DNA of 64,000 nucleotides from Otis tarda (GCA_026413225.1 CM048554.1:8200001-8264000); one strand, 5' to 3'; positions 23,401 to 38,462 are shown, numbered from the stretch's first letter. Notes: generated from the sequence alone by a model not told the origin. Made by a program: numbers and translations.

Positions 23401-26400
23401 GTAATAGTTACTTGTTCCCCTATAATTATTCACAGCCCTATTTTGGCTCTTTGTGAGGGAATTTGTCCAACTATACAGTATACTGCATCTGTTTCAGAGG
23501 ATACTGCAGTTGCTGTGTCTGCTGCCTCAATGGTTTAAGATCGGTGAGGAGCCATATAAGTACCTTAAAGCACTTCATTTTTGACCTTGTGAGATCAAAA
23601 GCAACAATGTAAATATCATTGCTGTATCTTGCAAGGACATTTGGCCACACCCAAGGTTACTCCCTCTGTGTTATTGTCTTCATGATTTGTGTGGATTAGA
23701 TCTAGGCAATATAAGAGGATTGAGGATTATTTTGCAAGGGTTTTAAGCCACGTGTCAAGGTATATACTTTTTTTAACACTTTCTTGTTTCACATATCTGA
23801 GTGTACTTAATGGAGCAGCTGCCCAGAATAGAGTCAGTTTTTCTGTTTTCCAGTCAAATGCTCAAACGTTAATCTCAGGTGTTATCCTCCCTTGCTCCTT
23901 GCAAATTCCTATTTGTTACCACATCACCTCTTTCCATCAGAGAAAAGGAAAGCGTAGTCAAGGCAGACTGTTCTCTGTGCCTGTTTAGGTTGTTCCAGAG
24001 ATGTAATACCTGGCCTCACTGCTGTGAGCAGCTATCGGTGCAGCGATGTGCTGGTACCCCTTGTGGGATAGTGTTAATGCTACTTCTGCCGGGACATAAG
24101 CGCTCCAAGTGAGGTTAGGACTTGTGAGCTGCAAGGTGTATCTGACTCCTTAAGAAACTCTGTTTTTTAAACCCAAGTGATATCTATCAGGCAGACTAAG
24201 ACATTTTGGTTTTATTTTATATTGCAAGTAACAGGGTGTATAGTTTGGGGTTTTATTAAAAGCCAAGCACTACAGTGACTGCAGCAATAACAAACTCTTA
24301 CTGCACTGAGACTTAACTGGTACCTGCTAATACATTAGTTGGATTTAGAAGGATAAAATTATAGGGGTTTTCACTTTGACAGTGTATGACTGAATAGATG
24401 TTGACTGTGGAGTTGCAAATCCAGTTATAACACATAGAATTGCACATGGATCTCAGAAGATCTTGTTTTATTATTACAGGCTTTAGCATTGCTAATAGGC
24501 TTGGCCATCCTTTGGCTTTGTTAGCCACACTGTCTCAAACCCCTTTTCCCTTTCTGATCCTTTATTAGTTGTTCCTGTAGTGGAGATCTTTTAATTTGAT
24601 TTTGCAAGTTAAAATATTTCCATGTGACAATTTGTATGAAAACTCTTCAGGCTGGTTTTGTTATCATGTACGGCCCACCTGATGGTATTTTCTCTATATA
24701 AATCCTGTGATGATGCTTGTGATAGATCCTCATCCCACACTGAAGAACTTGTTACACTGTTGTTTTTCAACATGAAACGTGTCTTTTGCTACTGTTTATT
24801 TTAAAATGTTGTATAGTTCAGGGCATTTTAGCTAAAGGTCTCTTCTTTTCTCACCTCGCTGATGCTTTTGCATACAAGCTCTGGACTTTTATTTCATTGC
24901 TGATTTTTTCAGCCTCTTAAAACTCCTTCTTCCTTGAAATACACTGAAGATTGATTTATATGAGTTTTGAATTCTGCTCATATAATCTGGTTGATAATCA
25001 CTATTGCAGGAGTACTATTCCTATAGATGAGAGGTTTTACTGAGATAAGTATTGCAGTCTTTTTCAACTATAAATTATCAGTTAATTTTTTTTCTCTATA
25101 CTTCATTGATATCTATGATTGGTTTGACTTTATGTAATTATATACACAAATCTTGATAAGTGAGGGTGAGAATACTGATTCCTGACAAATGTATCTGAAA
25201 TAAACTGTTAGATTAGGTTATTATTTTCAAAATATCTTAAGTGTTGAATCATTTTGTTCTCATTAGGTATTGTCTGAGTTAGTTCACCTTCCAAACTATT
25301 TTGATTCAATAAAATAATTTGACAACTTCTGTAGTGAGAGAAACAGCTGCTTATTACTTTGCAAAATGCAGGTAATGTAAGCAATTGTCAGACAGTTCTA
25401 GAATTTCTTTTGGCCAAGGCTCTAATGCACATGTAAAACGTGTGTTTTCAGAAAACTGAATGTGCGTTACATGGGCTTAGCATCTGACATTTTCATTCTG
25501 TGTGTATTAGGCCCTTTGAAATCTCCCAAAGTAACTTCTGAAGTTTATGTGCAAGCTTTATTGAATGTAAGCTTTGAATTGCTCTGCTCCACATCACTGA
25601 ACTTCTCTCCCGTCTTCAAGTGGGAGGTAGTGCGTGTTTCTCTTAGTTTGCAAATCGATGTAGAAAACGTATATTTTTGATTTAGAATTTACTAGATGTT
25701 GAATTTTATGTCAGTGTTATAAGCTCCAGTGGTGTTTTATCTGTTGATTAGTCTTATAATGTAAAGTGCCTGGTGATGCATTGTGTAGAAGATGCTATAA
25801 AAATAGTTTATGGTATGATAGCAACGAGAAATGTGGGGAGTGCAGATTCACTTTATTAGATGAGCAGGAGTCCCCAAGCAATCGTTTGTCAACAGTAGTT
25901 AAAGACTAGTTTATCTTCGATCATTGAACCTTTAATAAACATGTTTTTAGCTGAAGTAAAATGGCTATATTGAAAATAAAGTAAAGGCAATTTATATGTT
26001 TGTGTCGGTTTTATCTATTGAGAGAAAAAACTTGAATGTGTATCTCGTTTTCATACTAAATATCTTTTCCAATAATGGTGTTGAGGAAAATAAAAAAGTA
26101 GTCTTTCTCAATGTTATATGAACAAAGTCCATTCCTGTGACAAAAGCAGCTGAAGTTAAACATGTTTCTTTAATTCTCTCTGTGTATGTGTATTACATTT
26201 AACAGTAATTAAGCATAGTCATTCTATATAGAAAGATCCTGTTAATTGCAAATAATTGTTTCTGAAAGCTATTTTTCAAGTGCTGCCTATCATATTGTGG
26301 CCTATCTGGTAGTGGTGAGCTTATTTTCAAGTTTTTTTTTTTTTGGCTGTGTCCTTGGACAGTAAGAATCTTGACAAAATCAGCATCAAAGAGCAGCTTT

Positions 26401-29400
26401 GGGACTTGACTTTTGTACTGCAAAGCTCTTCATAAATACTAACCAACGAACTTCAGACAGCCTTGGTAGGTGATATTGGTGTCATCATCATAGTTTTACA
26501 AATGGGGAACATAAGGCTTAGACAGCTTTAACCAAATTATCTGAACTCACATGTGCCTTTTTTTTTTCTTTTTGTTTTTTTTGGTTTTTTTTTTTGTTTG
26601 GGAGTGTTTTTTTTGACAGGCTTCAAAATTACCTGAATTCCTGAATGCTGGAATAAAGCTTCTCATAAAACCTTCTGAACATTAGCAGAAATTTTACAAA
26701 TGGCTCTCTGTGTGACCATGCTGCAAGAGCTTGGGTTGAGGCTAGAGCTATGTGCAGGAGAGACACGTTTTTCATATGTGCATTAGCTTCTGCTGAACAT
26801 AATTGAAGTCTTATGTTAGCTTCAGTGTGGGTTTTGTGTGAATTTTTTTCAGAGAACATTAATGGCACATAATTGTTAGCTGCAGATAAAAGGATTGCCT
26901 TGGGATGGCTTTGTCTGCTTAGGTTTTAGTGACAGTTTTGTTTATCCACTATTCCTGAACTCAATGAAATTAAAGGAATTTGGCTTTTAGGAAGAGAAAC
27001 GTGTGCATTAACTGTATTTTTCAAAATACAGAGATGTGCTTTGTTTGTGTGTACTTAGATAACCAGTGCTTGTGGCTGTGACATCTGATCTTTATATCAA
27101 AGATGTAATATGAGACTGCAAAATAGTTAGCATTTCCAAAGTAAAGATTAGTGTGGAGAACAGCAACCTCCTGTCTAACTGTAGAAATGTAATTGTGACA
27201 AGCTATAGAGTATTCTGATGTTACAAACTAGCCTCAAAATTAATCCATGAATCATATCTTAGTACTGGTACTTAGAGGGAGATGCTAAAAGCAGTTCTCT
27301 CTCCTTCACAGGGAACAAAGTGCCAAGCAGTTGCTGATTCCAGTGGATGTTAGGCATGTACATCTTTTGAAAACCTCTTACTGGTGTTCACTTACTTTTG
27401 GAAATAAAAGTGTAAAATTTTCCTACTCAGTTGCCATGCCTCCAACTGACAAGTGGTTTTCCATACGCTGAGGCACAGGATTTCTTTCTTTGGGTCTATT
27501 GTTGTAGCTGTTATTACTAATTTACCTTCAGAAGCAGTTTTACTTCTAGTTAGCTTAATGGAAAGACATTAAACCAACATTTTCCCTTTGCAGTTCTAGA
27601 TGTCTAAGGAGGGTGGAAAGTAAAGCAGGGGACACAGTGCTGCATCACTTTCATACCAGAGCCATTTAAAGATAACTTCTGCTGAGGGATTTTAATGACA
27701 TGGCAAGTATTTCATAGGACCCAATTATATTGTACATGTCTAGTTAATGACAAATTAAAATGTGCCTATTAATTACTAAAAGGAAAAGACTTGCTGCAAG
27801 ATACCAAAATCTAGAAGAGAATACTTGAGATATGTTGACAAATTTGAGAAGGAATGTAATAATTGGAAAAATAGGGAGAATTTTTTAAAAGCCACTCTAT
27901 CATATAAGTCTGCTCTGGTGAGGTTAAAGAAAAAAATACTAGTCCTCTTGCTGTATATGTTCCATTATGTAAAATACAGAAATTGTGTATGCATCTGTCA
28001 TTATTCATGTAAAAATACGTAAGTTTCAAATTTTGTTTTTAAATTACTTTGCTTCAAATTCTAAGAATTTTACTGCAATATTAACAGGTTTTTTCCTGTT
28101 TCCAAAAGGAGGAGGAGTAATATATGTTATTAATGAAATTGGAAAACAATTTTGTGAGTGTTCAAATTGGTCAGTTGTCATTTTCTTAAAATAACAATCT
28201 CTAACAGAAATTTAGTGCAAGCCTTTCTGAGTGGCATTGTTATAATAATTGAATATCAGAGTTAATGAAATATTCAAAAGGTTCCCTTCCTCGTTTTCTC
28301 TCCTGCCCGTCTCTTAGTGAGATCAGCAGTTAATGAATCTTGAGGTAGCACAATTGTTCGGTTACCCTCTCAATATATGGACTTCCAGTAGAAAGGAAAT
28401 TTTTAAATCTACAGTTTAATATCTTTTCATTGTCTAAGAGCTGTCTTTTGCTAAAAAATATTATTTCTATGTATTGAAAGACTTACAAAAGAAATATGAT
28501 AATAAAAGAATATCTGATTCCTCATCAAGAGAATAATTTAATGGAGGGGGAGATTAAAAAATGTATGATTCATATTAAAAGGTAGTTTTCAGTTGAATCC
28601 ATGACAGATTTTTCTGTTCTATTTTTGCAGTAAAAAAAATAAAATAGATTGTGACTACTATTAAATGGGTGCCTGCAAGGCAAAAGAGGAAGAAGTTTTG
28701 TAATGGACTCAAATCCTCAGGGCCAAATCAGCATGCCAGGCTATGGGATTTCTAAGTGTACATTTATGTAGTTGCTTATTATTCAGTTTACGGTAGTACC
28801 TGCACTCCCTACCAAAAGCATCGGACACTGCATAGACACCCTTTATAGCATAAATCCTGTCCTGGAGGTCTCAAAGTTAAGAAAGGAAAACAATATGATG
28901 AGTAAAGAGCACTACTTCTTTTTGTCCTGCTACATCTGTGTCAGTTAAGCAGCTCCGGTGAGCTCAGGGAGGGATTTGGGAGCTGCAGTGGGGTCTCTTG
29001 CATCCCAGTGCCAGGGCGCGTGGGTCTATCCGTCTTTCCTGTAGGGCAGGGTACAAGGGCAGTGCCAAGTAACTTGAATTCCTTGTGGGATTAGTCCAGT
29101 GCTCCTCATCACCCTATCTACGAGACATGTGTAAGCAATTGGCCTTCCCCCCTGCCCCTCCTTTTTTTTTAAAATATTGATGTCTAGGCTGTCTTTGTGC
29201 ATTATCATCATCCCATGCAGTGAGACAGCACCGCCTAATTCTCTCACATTGGGTCTCTCCAGGCAGATTGATAACATAAGCTTGTTTTAATCTTTGCTGT
29301 GTTAGAAAGAGAATTCCTGATATTTACAGCCACTGTTAAATACATGTCCTGATGATACTTTTGTCCTGTCATTCACAAGATTGATTTGTGCCCTGATTTC

Positions 29401-32400
29401 TGTGGCAGCAGGAGTCCTGAAACTACTCTAGTTAGAGAAGCCACCAAGCTAAGTTGCACTAGTTGTGTCTTCATCTTCATTACTGAGAAGAAAAGTGTTT
29501 TTCTTCAGGAAGTGTTTGCTGTTTCTCCTTTATTGATAGAAAGTGCTTCTTGCATGCTGTTCCTCTCATAACACTTTCTCTGTCATGTCAAGAGTCAAGC
29601 TGCGGAACAGAAGTGCTAGTTGCTCTCGATGAAGCAGAGAAGAATACCTTCCCCCTTTCTTCCAGTCAGGTTTATTGATATACTTGTGCCTCTTCAACTG
29701 TTTATTATTGCCTTGCTGCAAGCGGCAGCACAGTTGTCTCTATGCTGTTAAGGACCATAACAGGAATGTTGGGCTGTTAACAGTGGACAGTGCTCACTGT
29801 GGAGCTTTCAGAAACCAGGAAGGCAGCGTGGGGAACCCATGCTCAACCTTGCTGAAGGCCAAGCAATCTGAGCACCAAGGGGAACAGTGGGGCACGCTGG
29901 CCCTCATGTACTGAAGCCTTGTTGCACCTACCAGGGCTTACCCAAGTCATCTGCATGCCTGTAACTCTGTGGAAGACCAAGTGACTTAAAGCTACGCTTG
30001 GGTGAAGGATGTAGCATAGAAATATGTGCATTTCTTTAGGATCATAGAGCTAATGTAGTCCTATGAGAATTTCAGGCACAGTAGTGAAATTTTGACTTAA
30101 AAATATAATTTTAATCATATTCTTTGCAATAAAAGCTTGTATGAAGCTACTAATCTTGTTCAATGGAGATATGTGACAAAATTTTAAAATCTTTCTGAGC
30201 ACTTATGGAAACTTAAAATAGTTCAAACTTTTAGAGAACACAACATGTTAATAGAAGATTTATGTTAAACATTTTGTCTCTCTCTCTGGGAGGATTATAG
30301 ATGTTTTTTTATGTGAGTGTCTGAAGTTGGACACCTACAGGAACAGCCTAGTTTTCAGAGGGGCTGAGCACCTACATTTCCCACTGAATATTAAAGCACT
30401 GTCAGAAGTCCCAGTGAGAGGCACTAACATTTTTAAGAAGCTCTTGTTGAAGTGTGCTTGGTAAAATAGTTGTAAGACATCTAGTACAGCACTTGTGTTA
30501 TGAATGACTCAATCTCTAGGGTGAGCTGCTGGACTCATATTTTTCTATTCAGTGACTACGTAAGCATCTAGCATCTAGCAGTGCCTTGGGGCATACGCAA
30601 TTCTCAGACCAGTGTAAATCCCATCCGTCTTTAAGCAATGCACATGCAAAATGAATCTTTGGGATCTTCAAGGGAAGAATTACCTACCCAATGAAGATTC
30701 ATGAAATGGTGAATGGCTTTCATTATTTCCAAACTTGTTTTTAATGACTCTGATTTATCTAAATATTGTCAGTCTGTATATTTACAGTAACAGGATCTGA
30801 ATTTCCAGCTAGCAACAAGAAACCTGAAATTGTCATGACATACAGTAACTTAATTTTAAGCAACAACCAGTTGGTATAAGCTAATGTTTTCAGGTACAGT
30901 AAAAGAATGTGGATAAGAAGCTCCATGGAAAACAAGTGTTTTCATATAGCTCTCTAATCCAGCTGCAAGAATAAATAATATATCTTTGACTTGTCAAAGC
31001 TATCAATCGAAAAATATACTTGAGAATGTCAATTTATAGCAAGATGACAATTTAATGGCTTTTTATGATTTCAGAAGTTTTTCCCCTATTCCAGATTATT
31101 ATCAGAAGGGGTATAGTAAACAGAAATTGTTAGCCTAATAATTGCTAACACATATTTTATAAACTTCTTCAATAACTTTCTTACTTTCTAAATCCAGCAT
31201 CATTTAACACTAAACATCTAAATCTTAAAATAAACTGTCAAGACTGGTTGTTTCTCGCAGCTAGTACAAAAATGAACAATAAAGTAGGAAGACATTCTTC
31301 AAGTAACACATTCAGTTGGACAACTAAAATGCATAGTGCTTCTTGTCTATTTTAAATGAGTTAAACTTAAAGATGAGAAATTATGAGAAAGGCTTTATAC
31401 AGTAGGAATTTGTAGAAGTAGACTTTCACTGCAGTCATTGTAGTTTCATGGTCTCTTTTATGTTTGACAGGGGTTTTGAGAAAGAAAAGATCAGGTAAAA
31501 ATACAGATAGTATTCTTAATAACACTGATGCCATCCTGTCATAATCCATGTCTTCAGGTATCGGTGTGTGTAGATGTCACCTATGAATGAGGGGCCCTAC
31601 TAAAAAAAGCAGTGCGTTTGTTGAGTTGCCAAAATGTTTGAGACGTCATCCTATTGACTATAGCAGTTTTCTACCACTTTCCTTGTATATGATCAATATC
31701 ATTTAGCCTAGCATTTGCCAAATGCCAGTGACATCATCATCCAAATAAATTCAGCTTTGCTCTCGGTTTGTGTGGATTGAGATAACGTAAGCCAGACTGC
31801 AGCCAGATGTTATGAGACCATTGGTTTGGGTCTCCCACTTGGCATAAGTGTTGTCCACTGCAGGGCTTGGAAGGGCTTAGAACATGGCTCCATAACAGAG
31901 AGGAACGAAATTCTCTGGTCCCTTTAGGAGCCTTGAGGAAAAAGACAGTCCTTCAGATGGATCTGTACATCTTGGACAGGATAAGAGCCCAACAGCTCTT
32001 GTGGCAGGTTGGTCTCTGGCCCTGGCTTAGAGGCCACGAAGCTGCTACTGCTCTCTTTTGCGTCTGACATTTGACTCTTGGCTGTCTGCCTGCCCTGAGC
32101 CTTAGTTTCCCCTTCCCTCTTGAGCTGTGAGTGCACAACATGCTTGCTTTCTCTGTGTGGCACCTGTTGTCTTTATCATAAGAAAAGCATGAGTTACCTT
32201 CCTTGCTTTGGGGCAAGAGAGCTCTTTTTTTGAAAAATTCTTCATGGGCCCTGCAACTACAGACCGCCAATTCCAGTCTCCAGTTTTCCCTCAGCATTGT
32301 CTAGAACAGCTAAAAGACTGATGATTGCTCAGCTAGTCTCTAGGTAAGTTACAAGCCCTTCTGCTTGTCTGCTTTCACCTCGTCACTAATTTTCTGGGAT

Positions 32401-34171
32401 CCTGAGTACAAGAGGCAGAATAACAACTCACCCTGTGACAGTCCAAAATCTTTCCTGACCAATCAAATGTCCCAGTTAGTGAAACCATTGCAGCCTAGAG
32501 CCATGTATGTACTGAAATGTGTCCCTGAGTTAAAGTGTATTACCAGTTCTATTCATCTCAGTCTGCCAGTTCCAGGATCCAGGACAGCTTCTTTTCAAGT
32601 CTCATCAATAGCAAAATTTAAATTCATAGTGAAAATTAGAATGAAAATACAATAAAATAAAATAAAATATACTTATTTTAAAAGTTTCCAGCAGTAGTGG
32701 AAAGTGTAGTTAGTGATGCTCTGATCAAAAGCCAAATTTAAAAGTGAATGCAAGTAAGAAGCTATGAAAATTGAGGACAATTCTCATGTTTATCCTAGAT
32801 AGCTACAGCAATTACTGTGGCGCCTTTAATACTGGCAGAGAAGGCCAGTACCACTTTCAGCTAAATAAAAGAAACCACAGCAATGAGTAACCACTGATGC
32901 AGCATACTCATGGAAAAAATTACGTTTTGAAAGGTATGACAATAGCTTTATAGACTAGAGGTTTTACTTAATAGTAAAAGTTATTGCTTATTCTTTAGAA
33001 AGTCCCCTCCCAGTCACATACAGTACTTTTAGCCTTTGACTTTGAAAGGTATACTGTGTGTCAGTTTTAAACCCACTTGACTAAAAATTATCATAAATAC
33101 CCATTTCTTCCACATGCTTATGTACATTTAGTTCAGTGACCCTCAACCCAAGAGTTTAGAATAGGTATTATATGTGGACCTGTCTCTCCATATTGAAGGA
33201 TTACCTGACACTGAGCCTTCCTGAGACTATCTAAACAGACACGTGCATCAAATGAGTATCTGATGGAGTTCAGAATCATTACTGCTGATGTGTATGGAAA
33301 TTATCAGTGAGTTCCTGAAGCAATAAGGGAAAGACAAGAGAAACTGCTGGCTAGGTAAATAACAATTGGAACTAGAAATTTAGACCACAATTTTGTGCCT
33401 ATAAATACTAGATCTATGCATTACTGCATCAAATAGAAGTACAGATTGTATTTGATCTGGTGTATGATCAAATTACCTGAAGCATGTGATATGAAGCTTA
33501 TGATAGCTTAAATTATTAAGAATGATGGTGAAAACACAGATAATTCCTAATATGGCTTAATTCCTTCTGTGGGACTGTTAAACCATCAAAACAATTTTGG
33601 ACTAGTGTGATCTTGTAAAGTAAATTTATTTCTGTCAGTCTTTACATCATGGAATTGGAGACTTTCTTAAGTGAATGCTGGATATTCAAAAGTGGATGTT
33701 TCTGTATTGTTTATCCCACAGCTCTTGGGGATCTGTCTACCAAAACTCATTGTCAGATGCGCTCTGTTGCAGGGTTGTCTATCTTGGGACAAGGTTTATA
33801 CATCATAATTAGTCAAAGGTGACTCCTCACACACGTTTGCTAGAATTGTGCTGTATGACTGAAAATCATTAAATGAAGCAAGTATGAGTTTCTAGTGCTA
33901 CAGGAAGGGAGCTACTGATATTTCTAGGTTTATTAGGAGTGCAAAAAGACTTAGACAAACAGATGCGTAGCATTACTGCTGTGGAGAGCATTGGTGAGAA
34001 TGGTGACATTGTCTATTTCTACTGCAGGAAAAGCTGCTATAAATTCAAAACTAAATAAATAGAACTGATTTTAAAAAAATAATTTAAATACCTTTAGGTT
34101 TTTCTACTTTATCAGTATTTATTTGGGTTTGCCCTAATTTTTCTGTTGATTGCAAAATTGCTAAGAAAAAT
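20422..34171. other. Unique AT-rich non-coding sequence
   Basis: Nearly 14 kb contain no gene, RNA or clear transposon that I can recognise. Open stretches on both strands stay below about 115 codons. Simple-sequence items are a T-run near 21690-21705, a long T-rich tract at 26558-26614 and an ATAAA-type run at 32650-32669. The stretch probably continues the same intron or intergenic region as the flanks. Confidence 0.65.
26558..26614. repeat. T-rich low-complexity tract
   Basis: About 57 bases are nearly all T with occasional G or C, on the plus strand. It could be the A-tail side of a very old reverse-strand insertion, but nothing upstream or downstream supports that, so it is called low complexity. 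Confidence 0.85.
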
Positions 34172-34364
34172 AGAGGGAGGTAGATTTAGATTAGATACTA
34201 GGAAAAACTTTTTTACAATGAGAGTTGTAGAACATTGGAACAGGTTGCCCAGAGAGGTGGTTGATGCCCCGTCCCTGGAAACGTTCAAGGCCAGGTTGGA
34301 TGAGGCTCTGAGTAACCTGATCTGGTTGGGCAGGCCCCTGCTCCTTGAAGGGGGGTTGGACTAG
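34172..34364 (+). pseudogene. CR1 ORF2 C-terminal fragment with extended end
   Basis: The residual frame covers the last ~65 codons of CR1 ORF2. It runs uninterrupted through the point where copies 1 and 2 stop and terminates at a TAG at 34362-34364 inside the normally untranslated GGTTGGACTAGATGACC region. This adds about 14 codons beginning WLGRPLLLEGGLD. The frame could be read further upstream only through unrelated flanking DNA. The fragment is non-functional and useful mainly for subfamily assignment. Confidence 0.8.
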
Positions 34365-34413
34365 ATGACCTTTGAAGGTCCCTTCCAACCCTAACCATTC
34401 TATGATTCTATGA
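34172..34413 (+). mobile_element. CR1 LINE 3' end, different subfamily (copy 3)
   Basis: About 240 bp of CR1 3' end lie in the same orientation as copies 1 and 2, ending in CCATTCTATGATTCTATGA. The protein-coding part contains the conserved [20 protein letters not shown] block. It differs from copies 1 and 2 at many scattered positions. The segment after SNLI reads TGG instead of the TAG stop and is followed by a distinct 3' UTR, so it belongs to another subfamily or an older branch. The insertion is severely 5'-truncated, with the junction falling in AT-rich DNA around 34172. Confidence 0.93.
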
Positions 34414-37400
34414 CATTATTTTGGTTTGTATCTTACAGTCTGAATTAGTTGTCCCAGTTGAATGTCAACATTTCATCAATAGCAGGAGTGCTTTAAGTCT
34501 TTTTCCACTTGTCTGACAAAAGAGCAAAGAAGTTCCTAAAAAGCTAGGGAAATCCACTTAGTGTACTATGAAAGTCAATATGCTAAAGGTAAATCACTGA
34601 AAATCCTACAGGAAGGAATCAGGAGAGAACACTAGGTATATAAAAATATCTAAAGTTTCAGAAGGACTAACGATGCCTGATGAAAGCGTAAGGTAAGTTT
34701 TACAAGTTAATGTGAGTAATCTGCAGATTTGTAAGCACTACGTTGATGTCCACAGCTTAGAGGAATCTTTATAACTTCTAAAATATAGAATTGGCTTCCA
34801 GAAAATGGAAGTAAAATTTGTTGCCCTTGTTAATGTTGTTATTAAATATCCTTGGCTTTTTGCCTATCTCTTCTTAAACCACGCTAAATAGAGCTTAGAG
34901 TTATATAGTCAGAGTTGTTAAATATCCTTTCCCTAATGCATACATTTAATGCTTAGATTTTGCTTCTTGGTGAGCTGTATGTTGTGTTCATTCATCTCTG
35001 TGTGACAGCGTTAAAGTAATACGAATATTTATCATCTTGATAGAAAGTATATTAGGAATCAGCATCATTGTATTAATCAACTTCTAAAAAGTTAATTCTT
35101 GTATCTTTTAAAATGCTCTCCTTAACATATTCATGCTTCTTGAAATTGTCTGTTGTTCTGCATCATACTGTGTCCAAGGAATCTCCCAAGGGTACTACAA
35201 GCCAACATACAATTATTCTTTTACATTACTTAATAATATGCAAACTTTATATTTTAATTTTCATGGATAAATATCACACCATTATTACTAAGGACATCAT
35301 ATATGTATATATCTCATTATATCCAATTTGATGAAGAAAAATAAACCACCAGATCGAGCTGTTTAAAATACCCACTTAGATGTAAAAAGGAAGAGGCTGC
35401 TCTTGGCAGTGCAAGTCCAAACACCCAGGTCAGCCATTTCTTTGGTCCCTTGGAGGGGTGGGCATAGCAGTGAAGGGCTACAGATGGGAGGGCACAACCC
35501 ACCTCAGATCTGCAGAATCTCGTTTGACATAGACTCTTTTTCTTTACCAAAACCTTAATAATTTTAATTTTTTTCCTTCAAGAGCACGTGTATGTTATGG
35601 TATCTACCATCTCTAAGTTCACATTAAGAGCTGCTGGTTCTAGATAAATATCTATATGCAAAATGGAAATATACAAGTAATCAGAATGCAATTGCAGACA
35701 CAGACAGTGTGTTGCAAAGTCCAAAGACTTAGAAGTTGTCCAGGGTGGCATGTGTTGAGTAGGATGGAGAAAACATGTTCATTTCTAAAATTAGCCCTAC
35801 CTGGTTTTTTTGTTGTTCTTGTTGGTTTTGTTTGTTTGTTTTTTAAATAGAGAGGAGCATGATTTTGTTCTGAAGAAGGCACAGGACATTTTATTCTTTA
35901 TCTGATTATTGTTATGTATGGTTTTCATGATTAATGCTAACCTGTGGACTTTCTGTACTGTGTCAGATAGAATCACCTTTGAATGCTGAGTTCCACTGAA
36001 TACTTGAGTTCCTGCTTTCTAATAAGTGGAAAAGAAAGAAGGACTGTTTGAAAACAACACAGACGTTTTTCACAATATGGAAATAATTGCAACAAGCTAA
36101 TCTAATTAGCAATCCAGTATTTGCTGCTAAAATGCAAAAACCAAAGTAAGATTCAGAGTAGGACATATAGCTCAGTCCTTATCTTACTATGGTTATTGGT
36201 TTATGGGATTATTTAGAATTTAGCTTGTGTGTATGTTTAAGATAAAGTTTCATATTGCTGCATGAGGCTGTAAACCAGGTTTCCATTATGCTATGCTGTT
36301 TTTACTCAGGACCTTACAAAACTTTTCATGGCCTTTAACCTAGATGACAGTGCCAGGGATTTGTTACATGGCTGCATAAGCACTTTCTTTTTATATCAAA
36401 GTGATTTATATTTTCTGTACTTTTCCCGTTTCCTCTTTGGAGAAGGCCAGAAGAGGAAGACCAGTGCAACAATCGTCATGATTGATACTACACTTTTGAA
36501 GACAGATGGGAATTATTTAATGCTCGGGGACTTTCCAGTTAGCTCTCTATCCTACCCATGTTTCGAATTATCAGTTAATTTTGTATGCCAAGTTGGCTCA
36601 GCAGCTCCTGGCACAGGCACACTTAGCAGCACCAAGAACTGTGAAGCTGATATCAAATACTTTTCAGCTGATTATCATGTCACTTAAGCTGGAATGGTTT
36701 TCTAGATATTTATTCAGGAGTGGCCCTTAGTATGCAAGATGTGTTACATCAGTATAGGGCCACTAATCTTGAGGAAATTTCTCCCGAGTCAAGGTGTTGG
36801 AAGTGACCTTCGTTTACTAGTTGATTTTCCATTTCTGATGAGGGGAAGCAACACTAAATGTGACTGATAGTCTATCCGCATTGTTCTACCCCAAAACTTC
36901 GCAAATAAAGTTGAAACACACAGCAACAGAGGTTTTAGTAACTGGTAGGTGGTCGGAGATTCTCCAGTCACGAGGCTTCTGAAATGCAGCACTCCAACAC
37001 GCAAAGCACTGAGTCTAGAAAATACCAAGATATTTCAGGCAGTTGGACTCTTTGGCATTATCCCCAGAAACAGCAGCTCCGAATGCTAGAAAATAATTGC
37101 CTTGCTTTTTGAGAAGAGGAAAAAGACTACTGTAAGTGAACACTGAAAATCCATGACCATTTTTAAGCCAGACAGAGGCTTACGCAGGCAGTAGTGAGTA
37201 TTGCTTCACTGTAAACAGAAGACACAAGATTTTCTCTCTAATGATAACCCAATAGTTTGCATAGTTTCCTTCTCTCCAGCTCTACGTGATGGTAACGTTA
37301 AGTCACCTGACAAAAACATGTGATTTTAAGAATCCGGCAACTTGTAACTGTGGAAATATGTGGAGCTTCGGAAGAACCCAAGTAATGGAGTGACAGCCTG

Positions 37401-38462
37401 GCTTTACGTGCTTTACTGGGAGATTGTGTGTTACTATACTGTTTTTTTTAGCATTCCTCTTCGCTAAAAAGCTTAGCTTATGCTGCATTATTATTATTAT
37501 TGTTATCTCCCATTCAGGTTTACAGTAGCGGAGATGATAGTTTGAATAAGACATTTTCCTAGATAATACCCTTTTCTCTGCAAGCATGTTTAGCAACAAT
37601 ATTTTTGTTTGCATGTAATGTACATTTCTGCAAATATTCAGAAGAATGTGACATGGTCCTGCACTTATTTGAGAAATAAGTTCATTCCTAGTGTTTGTTA
37701 GGAACAATGTAATTCTATGTAAGAGGTATTTCTAGTATTTGTGATAAATAATAGTGATTGCTCTATTTCACTCCTGCATAGCCATTCAGAAAAGACACGT
37801 TTGCCTTTTGCATGAACAGAGAAATATGAACGTCACTGATAATTTCTCTCTTTATTTGGCCTAGGCAATGTGTCATTTATATGTAGGTATAGCTTGTGCG
37901 AATAAATTACATTTTCTTGCTTTCTACTAATCAAAGACTGACAGGTAATATGCAAAGGAATTTAACAATCTTATTTTCTACATTAGATTCACTGCTATCC
38001 TTTGCTTTATTAGAGCGGTCTAAAGCAACAAATAATATTAAACCATTAAACTCTCATTAGTGAGTCGATTGTTGTGAAAACTCTCACATTTATTTAAGAG
38101 AAAGGGAGGATAAGGGATGTGAGTCTAGAAATCCCAGTGAAATAAATTTCTTAGAAAAGACTGCTTCTGCAATCAAGTGTCACCTACACTTCCGTAGGTA
38201 CTCAAGATTAATTATTTTTAGCCAATCTTTTTTTTTCCCTTGCAAATATTCTTTTTTTTTTTGTTCAGCTAATCAGGTAACAAGTACCTGCCCATTGTTA
38301 TCTCCATGTTAATTTGAATGTTGCACTGTAACTGAACTCTTTCTTTAACCTTATCACATGAAGAACTTAAGTGACTTGAAAATTTCTTCTATCTTCATCA
38401 TCCATTACTTATCTTTCATTGCTTTGGAGGTAGAATACACCCATTGAACTTAACTCACCTAG

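Noticed and set aside
36328..36687. 119-codon open stretch on the plus strand
   Set aside because: The translation shows no recognised family, and no splice-site pair or promoter context supports it.
37303..37707. 134-codon open stretch on the minus strand, the longest outside CR1
   Set aside because: It has no domain, CpG signal or codon pattern to distinguish it from surrounding AT-rich DNA. One stretch of this length is expected by chance in 64 kb.
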